Of a stretch of DNA of 64,000 nucleotides, positions 36,763 through 50,267 are shown in pieces. A program made the translations under genes and the position numbers. Source of the DNA: Riptortus pedestris (taxonomy: Eukaryota; Arthropoda; Insecta; Hemiptera; Alydidae); assembly GCA_019009955.1 (NCBI GenBank), contig CM032230.1:130681501-130745500 (forward strand), read 5' to 3'. The notes beneath the pieces are model-generated. The model ran no database searches and was not told the origin of the DNA. It was given only the letters and a program-made list of their open reading frames with translations. Numbering within the stretch: the stretch's first letter is position 1; each line of letters starts with the position of its first letter.

Positions 36763-37720
36763 CCCCCCCCCAAGAATAAAATATATATTACAAAATAACT
36801 AATAATAATAAAAATGTCAAATGGTTATAAGAATCAGTTAAACATACCGCACTCTATGTAGAGGACAGCTGTTTATTATCCATTCAATTAAGAATTGTCA
36901 AAAATATTTGTTGTTTGATAAACAAAAAACCCTTGCTCATCGAAGTCATCCCTCTGATATAACTAGAGATCAAATTTTATGAATTAACAAGTCTAATGCT
37001 GTCAATCCACTCTATCATTTTATATTTCTCAAACTTAGAATTTTTACTTGATTTTTAATTGTAAAATTATAGAAATTTTAACTATCCATTTTTTTCTGGG
37101 ATACTATTGTACTTTTAAAATATTACTCTCTGAAAAGTTCCCAAGCAGTTAGTAAAAGAATAAAGAGCACATAATTTAGTTACACAGGACCAATGAATAC
37201 CTCTAACTACATCTTTAAATACTACATTACATTTATATACATATTACTCCTGACATTAAGTACTCCTAAGAAGGAGAGAGACGAGCAAGGCATGTAAGGT
37301 AAGCATCATATTTTTCTTAGATATGGAAAGGGTAAGGTTTCTACAATAATTATGTATGTCCAAGGACATCAATTTCTAAGTTAATAGAACGGCTATATTC
37401 AATGTAACACAGTATTCGAGCTATCTTTGAAACTTATGTTTTACACATGCTATAAAAAAAATAACTAGTTAATGTATAGTTTAAACTACAATCACAAATA
37501 TATAAAAAAAAAACTGAATAATTTAGAAAATAACCCCTTGGAAACCACATGCTGCAAAACAATTCTATTACTAATTAAAATGTATACATAGCCAGAGTAG
37601 TAATTCGTTCAACCGGCCAGCATAAATATCATAAAAACATATTGAAACGCCTACATCTTATTTTAATAATCAATAGAAAAGTTGCAAGACAGATCTGAAT
37701 CATTAGGAAGACCAAAATGG

Positions 37721-37800
37721 AAATCTTTGGCTCATCAACAAAAGGAGGGCCTGGGCATATTCCACATGGTTTTGGCATGGTGGTGAACTTGATGCCCTCT
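37721..37800 (-). mobile_element. SINE family 2 body fragment
   Basis: Minus-strand CATGTGGAATATGCCCAGGC then TTGTTGATGAGCCAAAGATT resembles the end of the copy at 52455-52750. Confidence 0.4.
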
Positions 37801-38422
37801 CCCAAGTTTGTGGCAATAATACACTACGTTTTTCTTTATTGTATGAAGTAAAGGAAGTATTGTATGACAAAAAAATATGATTGTCAGAATTCATCACAAT
37901 TATCCATTTTAACTGTCCCCGAGTCCCGCCCTAGACTAGTTTCAGCATGATGTCTATGCGTATGTTGCATAAGTCAAAAATAACTAACTAGCTATTATAG
38001 TGTATTGTAATTTCATATTCAAGACAATTGCAACATCATGTGTACCTTCTCTTTTGATTGAAATTGACTACGGGGGAGGAGGCGGTTTAGAGATCAAAAA
38101 AAAAAAATGCAAATTTCTCCATACCAATTGAAGATAAAGAAAATTTGTATTTATGTTTTATGTTTATCATAAAAAGATCAATAAATTTAGTTCTAAACAT
38201 TTTTTTTTTTTGAGCTGATGTCATTTTAAAATTAAATAATTAAAAGAAATAGTAGTTAGTTATTTTATTTTTAAGCCATTGATCGATTTTTTTTTTTTTT
38301 TCAAACTTCACATGACTGTACTGATTCTGGAAGGACGGCTGTATTAACTAGTAGAGCTATTAGTACTGCTTCAGGATTGATGTATTATGATATTAATTGA
38401 CTCAGTAATTAAAACACAAAAA

Positions 38423-38968
38423 GTCTGTCATGCAGAGGCAGTGTAAACAGCATATTTTTCATGTCCTGGAATGTCAAATGGTTGATATTTACTTAGTACC
38501 CTAAGTAACCGAGAACTGAAATTTAAGCTGGAGATGAGATGATTAGTGATATAGTTATCAGTGAAAACCACTGAGAATGGCAGGGTTTAGATTAGGCTGA
38601 AAACTGAAAAATACAATAGTACTGGTATATTCAAGTAAGAGTTAAATAAGGATAACAACAACTGCCACTCGTTATTTTATCAACAATGTTGGTTATTTAA
38701 AAATTTTTATGCGATGTATAATAAGTGATATTGACAACAATTTTATATTTAAACCCTCCTCTAAACCTCTATTACTTCTGGTTCAATTTTGGCCACTTAA
38801 AAGATTGATCTTTAGTTTTACATGAAATGACAAGTTATCAAGGAATTTGATGATGATCTAACAAACATTACAGTTGCAAGAGAATCAACAGGCAAAAAAA
38901 AATTAGTAAACTTGGTTGGACTGCATTATTATCACCTACTAGTTATTTTCCCTTAATGGAAATCTACT
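38423..38968 (+). mobile_element. Palindrome-ended element, diverged copy
   Basis: Start GTCTGTCATGCAGAGGCAGT; end TTTTCCCTTAATGGAAATCT. A central AGGCTGAAAACTGAAAAATA tract is present. Confidence 0.58.
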
Positions 38969-41153
38969 TTAAAAAAAAATAAAGTGAACATTAAATCAAC
39001 AAAAAATGAAATGTCTTTAATTATTTTCTTAAAGTAACATCATTTTGGCAATGCAATTGTCAGCTTTTGTAACCTTGTCTCTTATGAGGCTATACTTCTT
39101 AACAAATATAGTACAACCATAATTTATTCTTCTTCATAATAAAATTCTATTATATAGCAGTATGTAATATAGTTTCAATGCATGGACGGAAAATGGGGTG
39201 CAATCAGGAGCAACAGCCGAAGTACCTAATTATTTTTCATATGCATTTTAAAGTGCTTGCCTAAATTATGCAGCTCTCTAATATAAAAGCATCACAGTAA
39301 TTTAAGAGGAAAGGGGGGGGGGAATTATGCATAACTATTCCACAGTCATGAGACTTCATATGTTAAGCAATAATATTTTATATACTTACTTAAATAATCT
39401 ATTTTATGTTGTAAAGCATGCTATGAGAATTCAAGCCATTTATTTATTGTTAAAATCTAAACTAATATATATTTACATGAAATAAGATTTCAAATTTAAA
39501 TTCAATTTTCTATTGCACAAGAGCATTGACTTTTAAATATAAATAGTCAAAGTGCAGAAACAATAAAGCCATAAAAGAACCGAACACCATTGTAGAAATA
39601 AAACAAACATGAAACACACAGCCTTTTCGTTTATATCTACCATGTACATTACATTCATTTTGTATCACTTTAAGAACACAATGCGATAAGCTTAATAGAA
39701 GCACAAATTAATAACGAAATGCTTTTTAAAGTGTGGTAGAACATTCATATGGAAGAAAAACTTCTATTTAATGTTTTTCATAATTATATAAGAGGCTGAT
39801 TTTTGTTTCGTACTTATACCTTGCTTTCTTTAGAACTCATCTTCACAAGAACTCTTGGACACAAAGGAGAATGTCTTTCAAAAAAGCAGCTTGTGTAAGG
39901 ATCAAGAATTAATTTACATTACATCTTAAGGACATACAAAACTCTAAGAGACAAAACACCATTAAAATAATTTAACAAGTAAACAAAATAACAATTTACT
40001 TTCCTGGCTAATATTTCGAGCCTGTTCACTATACCGACACAGGAAAATAAGAGAGGGGCAGGGGGTGGGTTGGGAGTTGCAATGAATCCAGCAAGACTAG
40101 TCAAAGAAAAAAAAATGGAGCAAATAAAATGACTTCCCTAGTTGGTCTAACAGTAGTATTACTAACAATCAAGTAGTTTCCTCAAAACACTATAATGTAA
40201 CCATTGTTTCGGAAGTAAGATCCAGCTGTACTTGACTATTAGCCACCAACAGGCTCAATAGAACTTCTCAAATGAATGAATGCTCAGACTCAATGATGGT
40301 GTTTGCCGAACACTCGTCAGTCTTACTAGATAAACAGCCTGTAGTGACTGTCTCCAACAACAGATATAATCATAAATGTTTGAACAAAGGCTTGATGATG
40401 GTGCCCTTACATCCTAAACGCAAGCACTACCATTGACTGTCTCCATCCATAGATATAACAGTATGTTATATGCTTTAACTAATATATCATCCTAGAGGGT
40501 ACTTTTGTCTTCATAGAGAAATCCATTTTTTTTTTAAAAATAAACTTTATATTATAGTTCCCTCTAATATATCGTCCTAATATAATATAAATCATTTTGG
40601 CACACACTGTTTAAATGAAGTCTTCCAAATCCACTTGTAGGATCAATATTTTGGTTTAGGATGGCCCTAATTACCAACAAGGAAAGATTCAAATTATTTT
40701 AATTAAAAATGGGAATTTAGTCTTTGACTAAAAATATAAAATTCATAAATTGAAAGCACCATAGAATTATAATATTAAACATAGCACCTTCATTCGATTT
40801 CACAGCTGCAAAATATATAAACCAAATACTTCCTTTTTTTAAAGAACTTCGAAGCAGCACGATAAACAATCATTGCAGGTTTTATAAACAATGCATGCAA
40901 TGGCTATAAGATTATAACAATGAAACAGTAATATTTCTAGGTAGGATACACTTTTCTCAATCTTCTACAAACCATTAGCAAAAATAAAAACAGACTGGGA
41001 AAAATGAATTGACGATGGATAAATTAAAAACTTTCTACTTACTCATACTACCACAGAAATAAATAAAAACACTTTCCTGGACTGAATACTTTCATAACTC
41101 ACGATAATTTTAGAGTATGAAGAGCTTCATTATGCAATAAATATAATATTTCA
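38969..41153. other. Downstream flank of twinfilin, no gene seen
   Basis: It may include an extended twinfilin 3' UTR. GACTGTCTCC followed by ACAGATATAA or ATAGATATAA occurs twice, about 93 bp apart (40339 and 40432). Confidence 0.35.
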
Positions 41154-41159
41154 TTTATT
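41154..41159 (-). promoter_or_regulatory. Candidate polyadenylation signal of twinfilin
   Basis: An AATAAA hexamer on the minus strand lies about 40 nt after the twinfilin stop. The DNA is so A+T-rich that other downstream hexamers are equally possible. Confidence 0.3.
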
Positions 41160-41199
41160 TTTTTAAAAATATATATTTTTTGTGCCGAAAGTGAATTCC

Positions 41200-41352
41200 T
41201 TACTGCCGAACAGATTTGGTGATCCTCTTGGCTCCTCTGTTAGGAGGCCCTTTAGGCTTATCAAACTTCTTAGTCACTGTTTCAGGTTCAGGAGGATGAA
41301 GAGCTTCAATAAGACAATCCTCAGACACTTCCTTTCCAGAATCAACTTCCAT
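41200..41352 (-). CDS. twf: Twinfilin coding exon 8 with stop codon
   Basis: It encodes 50 residues plus [23 protein letters not shown], then [20 protein letters not shown] and a short end. The basic KPKGP...RGAKR tail is the family's capping-protein and phosphoinositide contact. The acceptor is ttatttatag. Confidence 0.93.
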   Translation of the reverse strand: MEVDSGKEVSEDCLIEALHPPEPETVTKKFDKPKGPPNRGAKRITKSVRQ

Positions 41353-44300
41353 CTATAAATAATAAATAAAAAAAAAATACTATTTAAAAGCCAGTACAAT
41401 TTAAAAAACAAATATTTCTCAGATATACTGAAGCTTAAAGCACCAGCATATAGGTCAAATCCCTGAGGCAGAGCTTAAAGCCTAGCCCCCAAAGCTGATG
41501 TTTAGGAGATTCCGGTTAAGGAAATCAGATATTGAGGTTGTCATGGTACATTGAAGTTATTATAATTAACTCTTCCATTTGAGTGAGACTTAAAATTTTT
41601 TCCAATCTGTTGTTGAAGGCAACCTATCATGTCTATCCCTCCGACCTCCTATGAGAATAAATCTTCTTTCCTTTTTTTTTTTTTTTTATATAACTTTCAA
41701 GAGTAGTTTTCACATTTTTTGTCACGATGTACAATAAGTACCTGCTCATGTAAAAAAATTGTCCTAGTCCTTTGCATGATCTTACTAATTCTTATCACTT
41801 AAGTACACTTCCAAAAAGAAGCAAGTAGGAAGAAAATTTTTTGGTTTTCAGAAGAAAAAAAAATACTACTTGTCAAGTTTCTATCGAAAAGACTCATACA
41901 TTACTTCTTGATATGCGTGGTTCTTCTCAGGAAATAATGACAAGGTCACTAGAACCAGAAAGTTAGGAACCGTCTCAAAAAAATAGGAAAAACCGGATTT
42001 TGACAAGTATGTGATAGAAATCATCGACACCTCACTTGAGACACCTGCTATAAACTCGCTAGCAAAACTATTTGTTTGCTATATTTCATTGTATTAAAAA
42101 TAACAGTATTGGGGCCTTTTTCCGGGTTACCTTATATAGGAGGAGTTTGGGGCTTCATCCTTCATTTCCATTTCACTACAAGGGACTCTTTTTGTTCAAC
42201 ATTGGAGAAAAAGCCACTCGTTTAATAGAACTAGTAGTATGTTATCCCCAAGTAAGGCATTGAGTTCGTTGCCTCAAGTGTTTCATGATATAACAGTCTA
42301 TTCTTAGTATGAGATGAGTAGGAGTGGGGATTTACTGGAGGCTTAAAACTAAAAAATCCAAATATTTCGGTTATTTAAGATAAATAAAAAATGTATACAA
42401 AAAGACTAATAGGAAATTAAATTTCCAATAACATTAGTTCTATACAATTTTTCAATCTGACATATAATAACAGAGATATTTTGAAATCCCCCCTCCAACC
42501 AGTCTGATTTCAGCCATTAACTAACGAGCTTTAGTTTTACATATAGCATTTAAATATTGAGTTTGGTAACAATCAAACAAAAATTGAACAGACAAATATT
42601 ATAATTATATATATAGAGTTTTTTTTTAACAGACTTCATTTTTGTCATCTCCTGGGTAGGATCGATTGACTTTTAAAGATATTTTCCAAAAATTTCATCA
42701 TGAGCACAACCTCAATAGTTGATTACTGTTAAGGGAAAATGTATCCTGAGAACAATCTTATAAAAAATAAAAATAAGCTAAGCAAGCCTATGAAAAGTTG
42801 TATAAATAAACATGTCAATCAATAGATAGAACGTACCTTTTTATCCACTTTGGCAGCTATTGATGATTCTATTGATTCAATCAAAGGAGCTTTGGAGCTT
42901 GAGTAAAGCATTCTTTCCTTTATTGGGCAAGAGTAACCAGGCATTGAGTAAACAAAAACTAAAAATAAATTTAAAATTATAAGCACACACATTTTCAAAT
43001 GTCTATAAATTCAATCTTCCTGTTGAAGAAGATATAAAATTTTCTGAGAATAAAAAAAAAAAAGTCAACAGTTCAACACATAGACATCAACAAGGCTGTT
43101 ATTTTAAGACAGTTTAAATAATTATCTTCAAGTATTAGGCCGGGACAGTCATATTTAAAAGGCTTTTTTCCCAAAAAAATACTTCACAAAATACATCATG
43201 TTGTAATATTAATATATCACATTATAACTGTTCGGTCAAAGATATGTAATAGTTTGTCCATTTTTAAATGAAAATTAAAAAAAAAAAAAGTAATTACTAG
43301 TTCTAAAGAACACAGGTTACCACCTCTATCCAAATAATTAAGCCAGTTGAGGCATATTATGTGAAAGTAAGGGAACTTTGAGGTTTTAGCATAACTTTTG
43401 AAGAAGGATGAAAAGTTTAACGCTTTGTATGCCCCACAGGCCATATAGGTTTAATAGTGGTCCACAGGCCCAATAGAAGTATATATACATTCTTTCTCTT
43501 TGCCATATTAATATCCAGTAGTAATTACCCTTGTCGCCTTCAGTTACCTGGTGGTTATAACTACAAGTTATAATTATATGTCACCCCTACAGGTAAACAT
43601 GGGCATGCTGTTTTCTCAACAGCCGGCCACCCTTGTTTACCACCCTATTAACTATAATTCCTGGACACTTTTCTGCCTGAATTTTCCAAAAATTCTCATT
43701 AGTTTTGACCATCTTTGAACATGTGTCTAGCACTTATCTTTCAAATATTATACATAAGGAGTGGAGAAAATGCTAATAATAAAACTAATGCCACAAAATG
43801 TGACAATTTGGAAAGCCTGTTTTGATTATATATATATATATATATATATATATTTTTTCTTTTTCTTTTTTTTTTCTCGGTTGGCATTGTAGAACTTTTG
43901 AGATCATTATCCAGAGCTACACATGATCAGAGTTTTACATAGGGAGTGATCAACTCAATGTAAAACTTCCCCCCTCATTAACGAGGGCTGACAGGGTATT
44001 GTACTCGGAGGGGAGGGGTTCTGCAGTCAGTTCACCCTGTGTTCTCTTTTGGACAGGAGCTAGAAGAGCCAAAGTTAAGAGTTGGAACAGATAGTGTTAC
44101 GAAAACTGAGTACTTGAAAAATTACATAGAGTTAATCATGTATTTAAGAAGCACAAAGCGGATGAAAGAAACAGACAGGATAAAAGGGACTGTTGGAACG
44201 TTCTTGGCGACACCCGTCCGGAATCTAGGCTAGTCTGGGTCCTTTTCCTAAGTTTTCGCAATCCGTCTATAAAAGTGGCCCTTCTCAGCCTACAGTTAGT

Positions 44301-46146
44301 TTGTTCTCAGTTCTCTTCCATTGAATAACAGTGCGTTCAGTGCAGCTTTAGAGAACAGTGCATTTTAGTTTGAGTGTGGTAGAGGGTTTTATGGAAAGAA
44401 CAGTCTAGTGTCGTGTTCCTTGTGAAGATCAGTGCAATGCCGTGTTATGTGATCATCAGTGATTCACGTGATCGTGAGATATTGTATTGTGCAAATAAAA
44501 AGTGAAGTTAACAGTGCATACTGTGAATAGTAGTTAAGACTAATTTACCAAGTGTGTAGTGCATTGCTAAATAAATTGTGCAGTGTTAAAATCTATAAAG
44601 CTTGTATGTTTAATTTTGCAATTAAAAAGAACTCTAATAACCAACGTTTATTACTTTTGTAATAAACATAACAATATTTCCTCATTTTATTTTTCAAATA
44701 AATCATTTTGGGACATATACTTTCAAAGTTTTCTACAAATAAATATTACAATTTGGTAATCATCAGCCTTCTTTTAGAATGAATGATATTCTAAATATTG
44801 AGTCTCTGCGAAAAGAAACAAGTTATTCTAAGCTTTTAAATAATTTTAAGTAATAAATAAAAATTCTTATGACTTTACCTATTGCTTCCTTTTCTTCATC
44901 AAGATGTTTGTAATTAAACCTAAAAAGATGATATTTGGCTGCTGTTTCAGGAACTTTACTGCCTAGTTCTTTTGCTTCTATTTTCTCACAGAGGTCTGCC
45001 AATATACGCTCCTCAGCCATATCTAACAAATATAAATAATTCTTGCAATATAAATAACCCATTAACTTGTAAGGAATGAAATTCATGGTGACAACAGTAA
45101 ATTTATCAAAATACTAGCTCAGATACCCGGCTTCACCCGGGAATTAATTTGAGGCTGAATGGTGATGGTATTTTTTTGGCAAGGCTTTACTTTGCACAAT
45201 ATTTTTACATTTACCCGTCCCAGTGTTTAGGGTTAATACCCATTGTTGGCATTTGTTAATAATAAAATTAATTTTTATGTAAGTCTTCACTGTCCTCCAA
45301 ATTGTCATATTTCCCGTCTCCTGTGCATTATGCAAAGATTTCAGTTATTAAGGACAAAATATTAACATAGATTTGAATTAATTTTTCCATGTGAGGTACC
45401 TCATAGTTCAAATTGGAGTGAATTGTTGAACATATCAAAATTTCTACGCAAATTACTTGCTCCACACAATGTTCATGGAGAAATGTATAAAACAAAAGTT
45501 AATCAAAATAACAAAGTAAACAACTTTTGTTATGTGCATGTTTGTCGAAAAACAAATAGACGATGAAATATCGCGAAATCTTATTTCAGGCCTCCCTTAC
45601 AACCCCCACTCCTGCCCGTCCCTAGATATGTTGGTATGGCTTATTATAATGAAAGCATTAGTGCTAATACACATACCGAGTATTATTTATTTCGTTTGGG
45701 TATTTTGTCCCAAATAAAATTGTTCACTTCCGCTATAGGTTTTAGCGTATATCTCGTTTATAATTCGGTATACGAAAAAAGTGTATATAACAAAAGTTAC
45801 TCTAAATAACAAAATAAACAACTTTTGTTATGTTTATATTTGCCGAAAAAAATAGGAAACGAAATATCGCTATTTTTAATTTCAGGCTTCCCTTATAACC
45901 CCCACTCCTGTTCGTCTCAGAGGATATTAGTATAGCCTAAAGTCTAAGTTTGGTTAGTAGTACTATACATACCAAGTTTCATAAATTTCGGTTCAGCTAT
46001 TTATGCGTGAAAAGGTAACAAACAAACAAACACACACGAAAGAAACAAAATGCAGTTATGGTGTCTATGACATGTGAAATGAAAAGTTATCGTGAAAATT
46101 CGCGAAAAAAATTAATGTACAGACAGAGGTTACAATTTTATATATG

Positions 46147-46206
<60 letters not shown>

Positions 46207-48654
46207 TTTATAATAATTGTTTCAATAGGTAGGGCCATTGTTAAAATGTAGAAAATTGTATTTAAACAGTAAACCATACTCAACAGAACTTTTTTGTGTT
46301 ATCGAGGTTTTCCTTGGTTTCTTTCATTTTGTCATACCAAGTTCAGTTCTGAGTGCTTGTATAACTCATATATACATATATTCTACAAGTACCTTCTGCC
46401 TTTTCAAGAAAGTATAGGTTATAATTACTATTTTGTGCTGTTTTTCACCCATAAATTTTATTTATTGCCAGATATTGTGTCTTGTTTGTTTATTTAAAAT
46501 AATTTATGTTAAGAGTTATTTTTAGCATGACGTCCCTACAAATTTACCTCATGCATAAGGAAACGTTTGGCCTTTTTGAAAAAGAGTGATTCTGTAGTAA
46601 TTCACTTCAGTTGAAATATTCAGTTTAATTTTCACGGTTTGAAAATGGTTTAGTGACCATTCTAATTCTGATTGTAAATAACTCTATTTCTACCATAATT
46701 TATTTCAACAGCCTCGATTGACATGGGCGACCACCTTGGCTCTTGTCAGTCTCAATGTGATGAGAAGAACTTCTATATATAAAAGAGACAAGCTTTAAAA
46801 GGATGATGAGTATTATTCGCAAGTCATAATAACTAATGTAGTAAAATGCCATTGGTCTCAGCTAAGCTTTTCTACATTGTAGCAAAAGCCTGCGAATGCC
46901 TAATTTTTAATAAACTTGAAAAAAGAAAAAAAGTACCAATGCTGAATCTTAGGTAGTTTACTTTTCCAGAAGCAAACTTTTCTAAAGCAGCTTTTGCTTC
47001 ATCTACTAATGGCATATGAAGAGAATTAAGGCATGCCCCACTTGTATCCATTGACACGGGGACTCTGTTCTCAAGGCTCTCCTCTTCTGATCGGGTTAGT
47101 GGGCCAGGACTCTTTTCTTTTATAGCTGATTCAAGGTCATCCTGAAATAAAACAAGCTTTTATTAAAAATGACAAGATCATACTAAAGTAGGTTCATACA
47201 ATGTTTTCAAACAACTTTGAACATCTATTCAATTAGTTATACTATATTCAATAATATTTTAACAACCAAGTCGTTTCTTCATACTTCGTACTAAGGACAA
47301 CAACAATTTTTTTGGTATCAGCAGCATTATTTTTGTAACTTATGATTTTTGTAATATGCTCCCACTCCACCATCTATTTCTTGTATTTTTATTTAGAATT
47401 ATTAATACTTTTGGTTAACGTACACTCTCTAAAAGGAATAGGGAAGGAAAGACAGTCTTAACCTCCAAGTAGCTGGACAGTCCCATATGCGACTAACTTC
47501 AGTATGTTCTGCTCATGAAAGTAATATACATGTTGGTAGGCCACTAAAAGGTATTTCTTCAACATAAAATTATATGACAGACCTTAGCCATAGCAAATTT
47601 TACTTTAGAATTTATAAATTATTTTTGTGTGTATTGTGAGGAATTTAATATTAATTAAAAAAGAAAAGAAAGTCATTGGCTCAGCAGCCCATGAAGGACC
47701 TGGAGGGAACATATCTTTGGGGGTATTTAATAGGTCAATGGGACATTACAGACAAATATTACTGCTTCTTTATTCAAAAGAAAATACCTTGAATTGCTAC
47801 CAATTATTGTTAAGAGATTTTTATTAGGGTAGTTTTATTTATTTTTTTAATGCCATTACCTAAGGCTTGTTTGTTTTTAACCCGAGGAGAGTGAATACAT
47901 CAAAACTCAAAATTTACAGGAAGACAAACTTTCATCCTGATACTCTTATCCTGTAACATCAAAGCATATAGAAATAAATAAAATTTAGTGAGCAATTCTC
48001 AAATTCAAACCTGACATTTCTAGCACACCAGCCTAGAGCAATGCCAATAAACGACATCCACCTTCATATTTTTCAATCACTTTTATTAATATAAAATTCT
48101 TTCTAATTGAATAATGCATGATTTAGAAACTTACTAAAGCTGAGGCATGGGCTTCTCTTGCAATATGTCCACCACCAAATTCTTGTCTCAAGGTTGCTTT
48201 TGTAGACGCATACAACATCTTTTGTCTTACAGGTGAATCGTCAGGAGACCAAGAAAGGAGAAGCCACCTATAACCACCTGTGTCTGACTTTCCATCCAAT
48301 CTGAAAAATATAAATATGTATATACAATCTGGAAGTTCAAAAACTCTGTAGAATTGTTTTTTTTTTTAAATTTATCTTTTAAATGCAGTAAAACCTCTAA
48401 ATAAATGACAATCTATTACAAATAATTTAGTACATTTGTTAGAGGGATTTTTAAGAAAGGTTATATTTTTTCATTAACCCAACAGACTTCACTGAATTTA
48501 AGTTAAATTCATTTAATTATTGGATCTTCTTAAATGGCTAGAAAAGGATGGTAACCTGTAGATAACCAATCCTAATTAGCCTTAGTTGAAAAAGTGGGCG
48601 TTAATAAATAATTTAATTTAATTTTAATCGTATATTAGATTCTAATCTAAAATA

Positions 48655-48703
<49 letters not shown>

Positions 48704-50215
48704 TTTTTCGAGTTTGAATCCTTTTTATGAGGGAGGAATTATCAACTATCCATAATCGTAAGATAAACATTTGATAATCAAGTAGAAAAGCATAGTTCCA
48801 GGTGTATCTGAATTATTGAGCTAAAAGGAAAGAGAGAAGATAAAGTAAAATGTTTGCTACATGGAAGTTTAGTAATTGACCAAATATCTTACTCATAGTT
48901 GACAGAGTAAAATAAATATAGTTTCCACTGAAGAATAAAGATTAATTTTACATTTTCCTACTTCCATCATATATAAAGATGAAATTAACATATCATTTGT
49001 ACTAAATAACATGATATAGTTCTGACCATACATTCAAATAAGTGAGGCGATCAGACAGAAAAAATTCTCGGGTTCTATAATGCTGAGAAACTTTCTAATA
49101 CTGAAAAACATTCAGAATAAAATTTCTTAAATACAAATTTTCAATGACTAGGATACTAACAGAACTGTTCTGACTTATAAGTAAACCCCCACTAAGGCTA
49201 AAATGAGGTTGGGCAAGAAAGGATGGTAGATTGAAGTTGTGGTCTGCATACTCATACTGGCTAATGCTTATCATTAGTCAGCTTATGCAGGTTACAGGCT
49301 ACAGAGTCATGGCTTCCTGACAACTGTGGACTTAAGTAGAATTACTTTTATTGGTACGAACGGAATTTCCCACACGAGGCATTTATCGCTGGATGGTCTG
49401 ATGCAGAAGGCAATGGGAATTTACTGCATGTCCTTATAACCCTCTTCATTGACTTGTTGACTCCCACGGAAATCAGAATTACCAATTCACGGGAACCATT
49501 ACCAGATGTAGCTAGTAGGTTCAACAGTAGTACAGCTAACATGCAGATAAACACTTGACTACCATACTATTCATAAAGCGCATATACCAATTAAAGTAAT
49601 TTTATTAATTTTTTGACTATATTTTTCAAAATCAAAAAGAATGGCAAAAGGTTATTTGGTAGAAACCGCTCACTTCTCTTCTTCAATACATTTATCCACT
49701 CTATTTATGAGGATTAATAAATGTTATGAACAATAGGAGTGTTTTTCACCGAATGACCTTCTGCTATTCTAATCACAATGAATATAAGGAAAGCTAAGAA
49801 AAAATTCATAATGGGAGAAATAATGAGATAATCTATAATAAGAAAAATAATGAGATATTTCCACCAACCCAATATACCATCAACATTTCTGAGAACTTTT
49901 TGTATTTAATGACATATATATTGCTCTCTAAATTAAGTTTAGACTAATAATTTGTTTTTTATTTCAAAACGATTACGAATCATAGCAAAAAAGGAAATGG
50001 AGTATAAAAGCTTTGAATATAATGTTCATTGGGAAATAGTTAGATCTTATCTCTTTGATTTCTACACCCTTGAATAAAGTAAAGTAAGTGTTGTAAATCT
50101 GAAAAATTATGACTTTCAGATTTCAATGGATTAATCCAGGGGTGAGCAGCCTTCTTAATCAACAGGCCAATTTAAATTTTAAAATTTTTTGGTGGGCTGC
50201 ACAGAAAAAAATATT

Positions 50216-50267
<52 letters not shown>

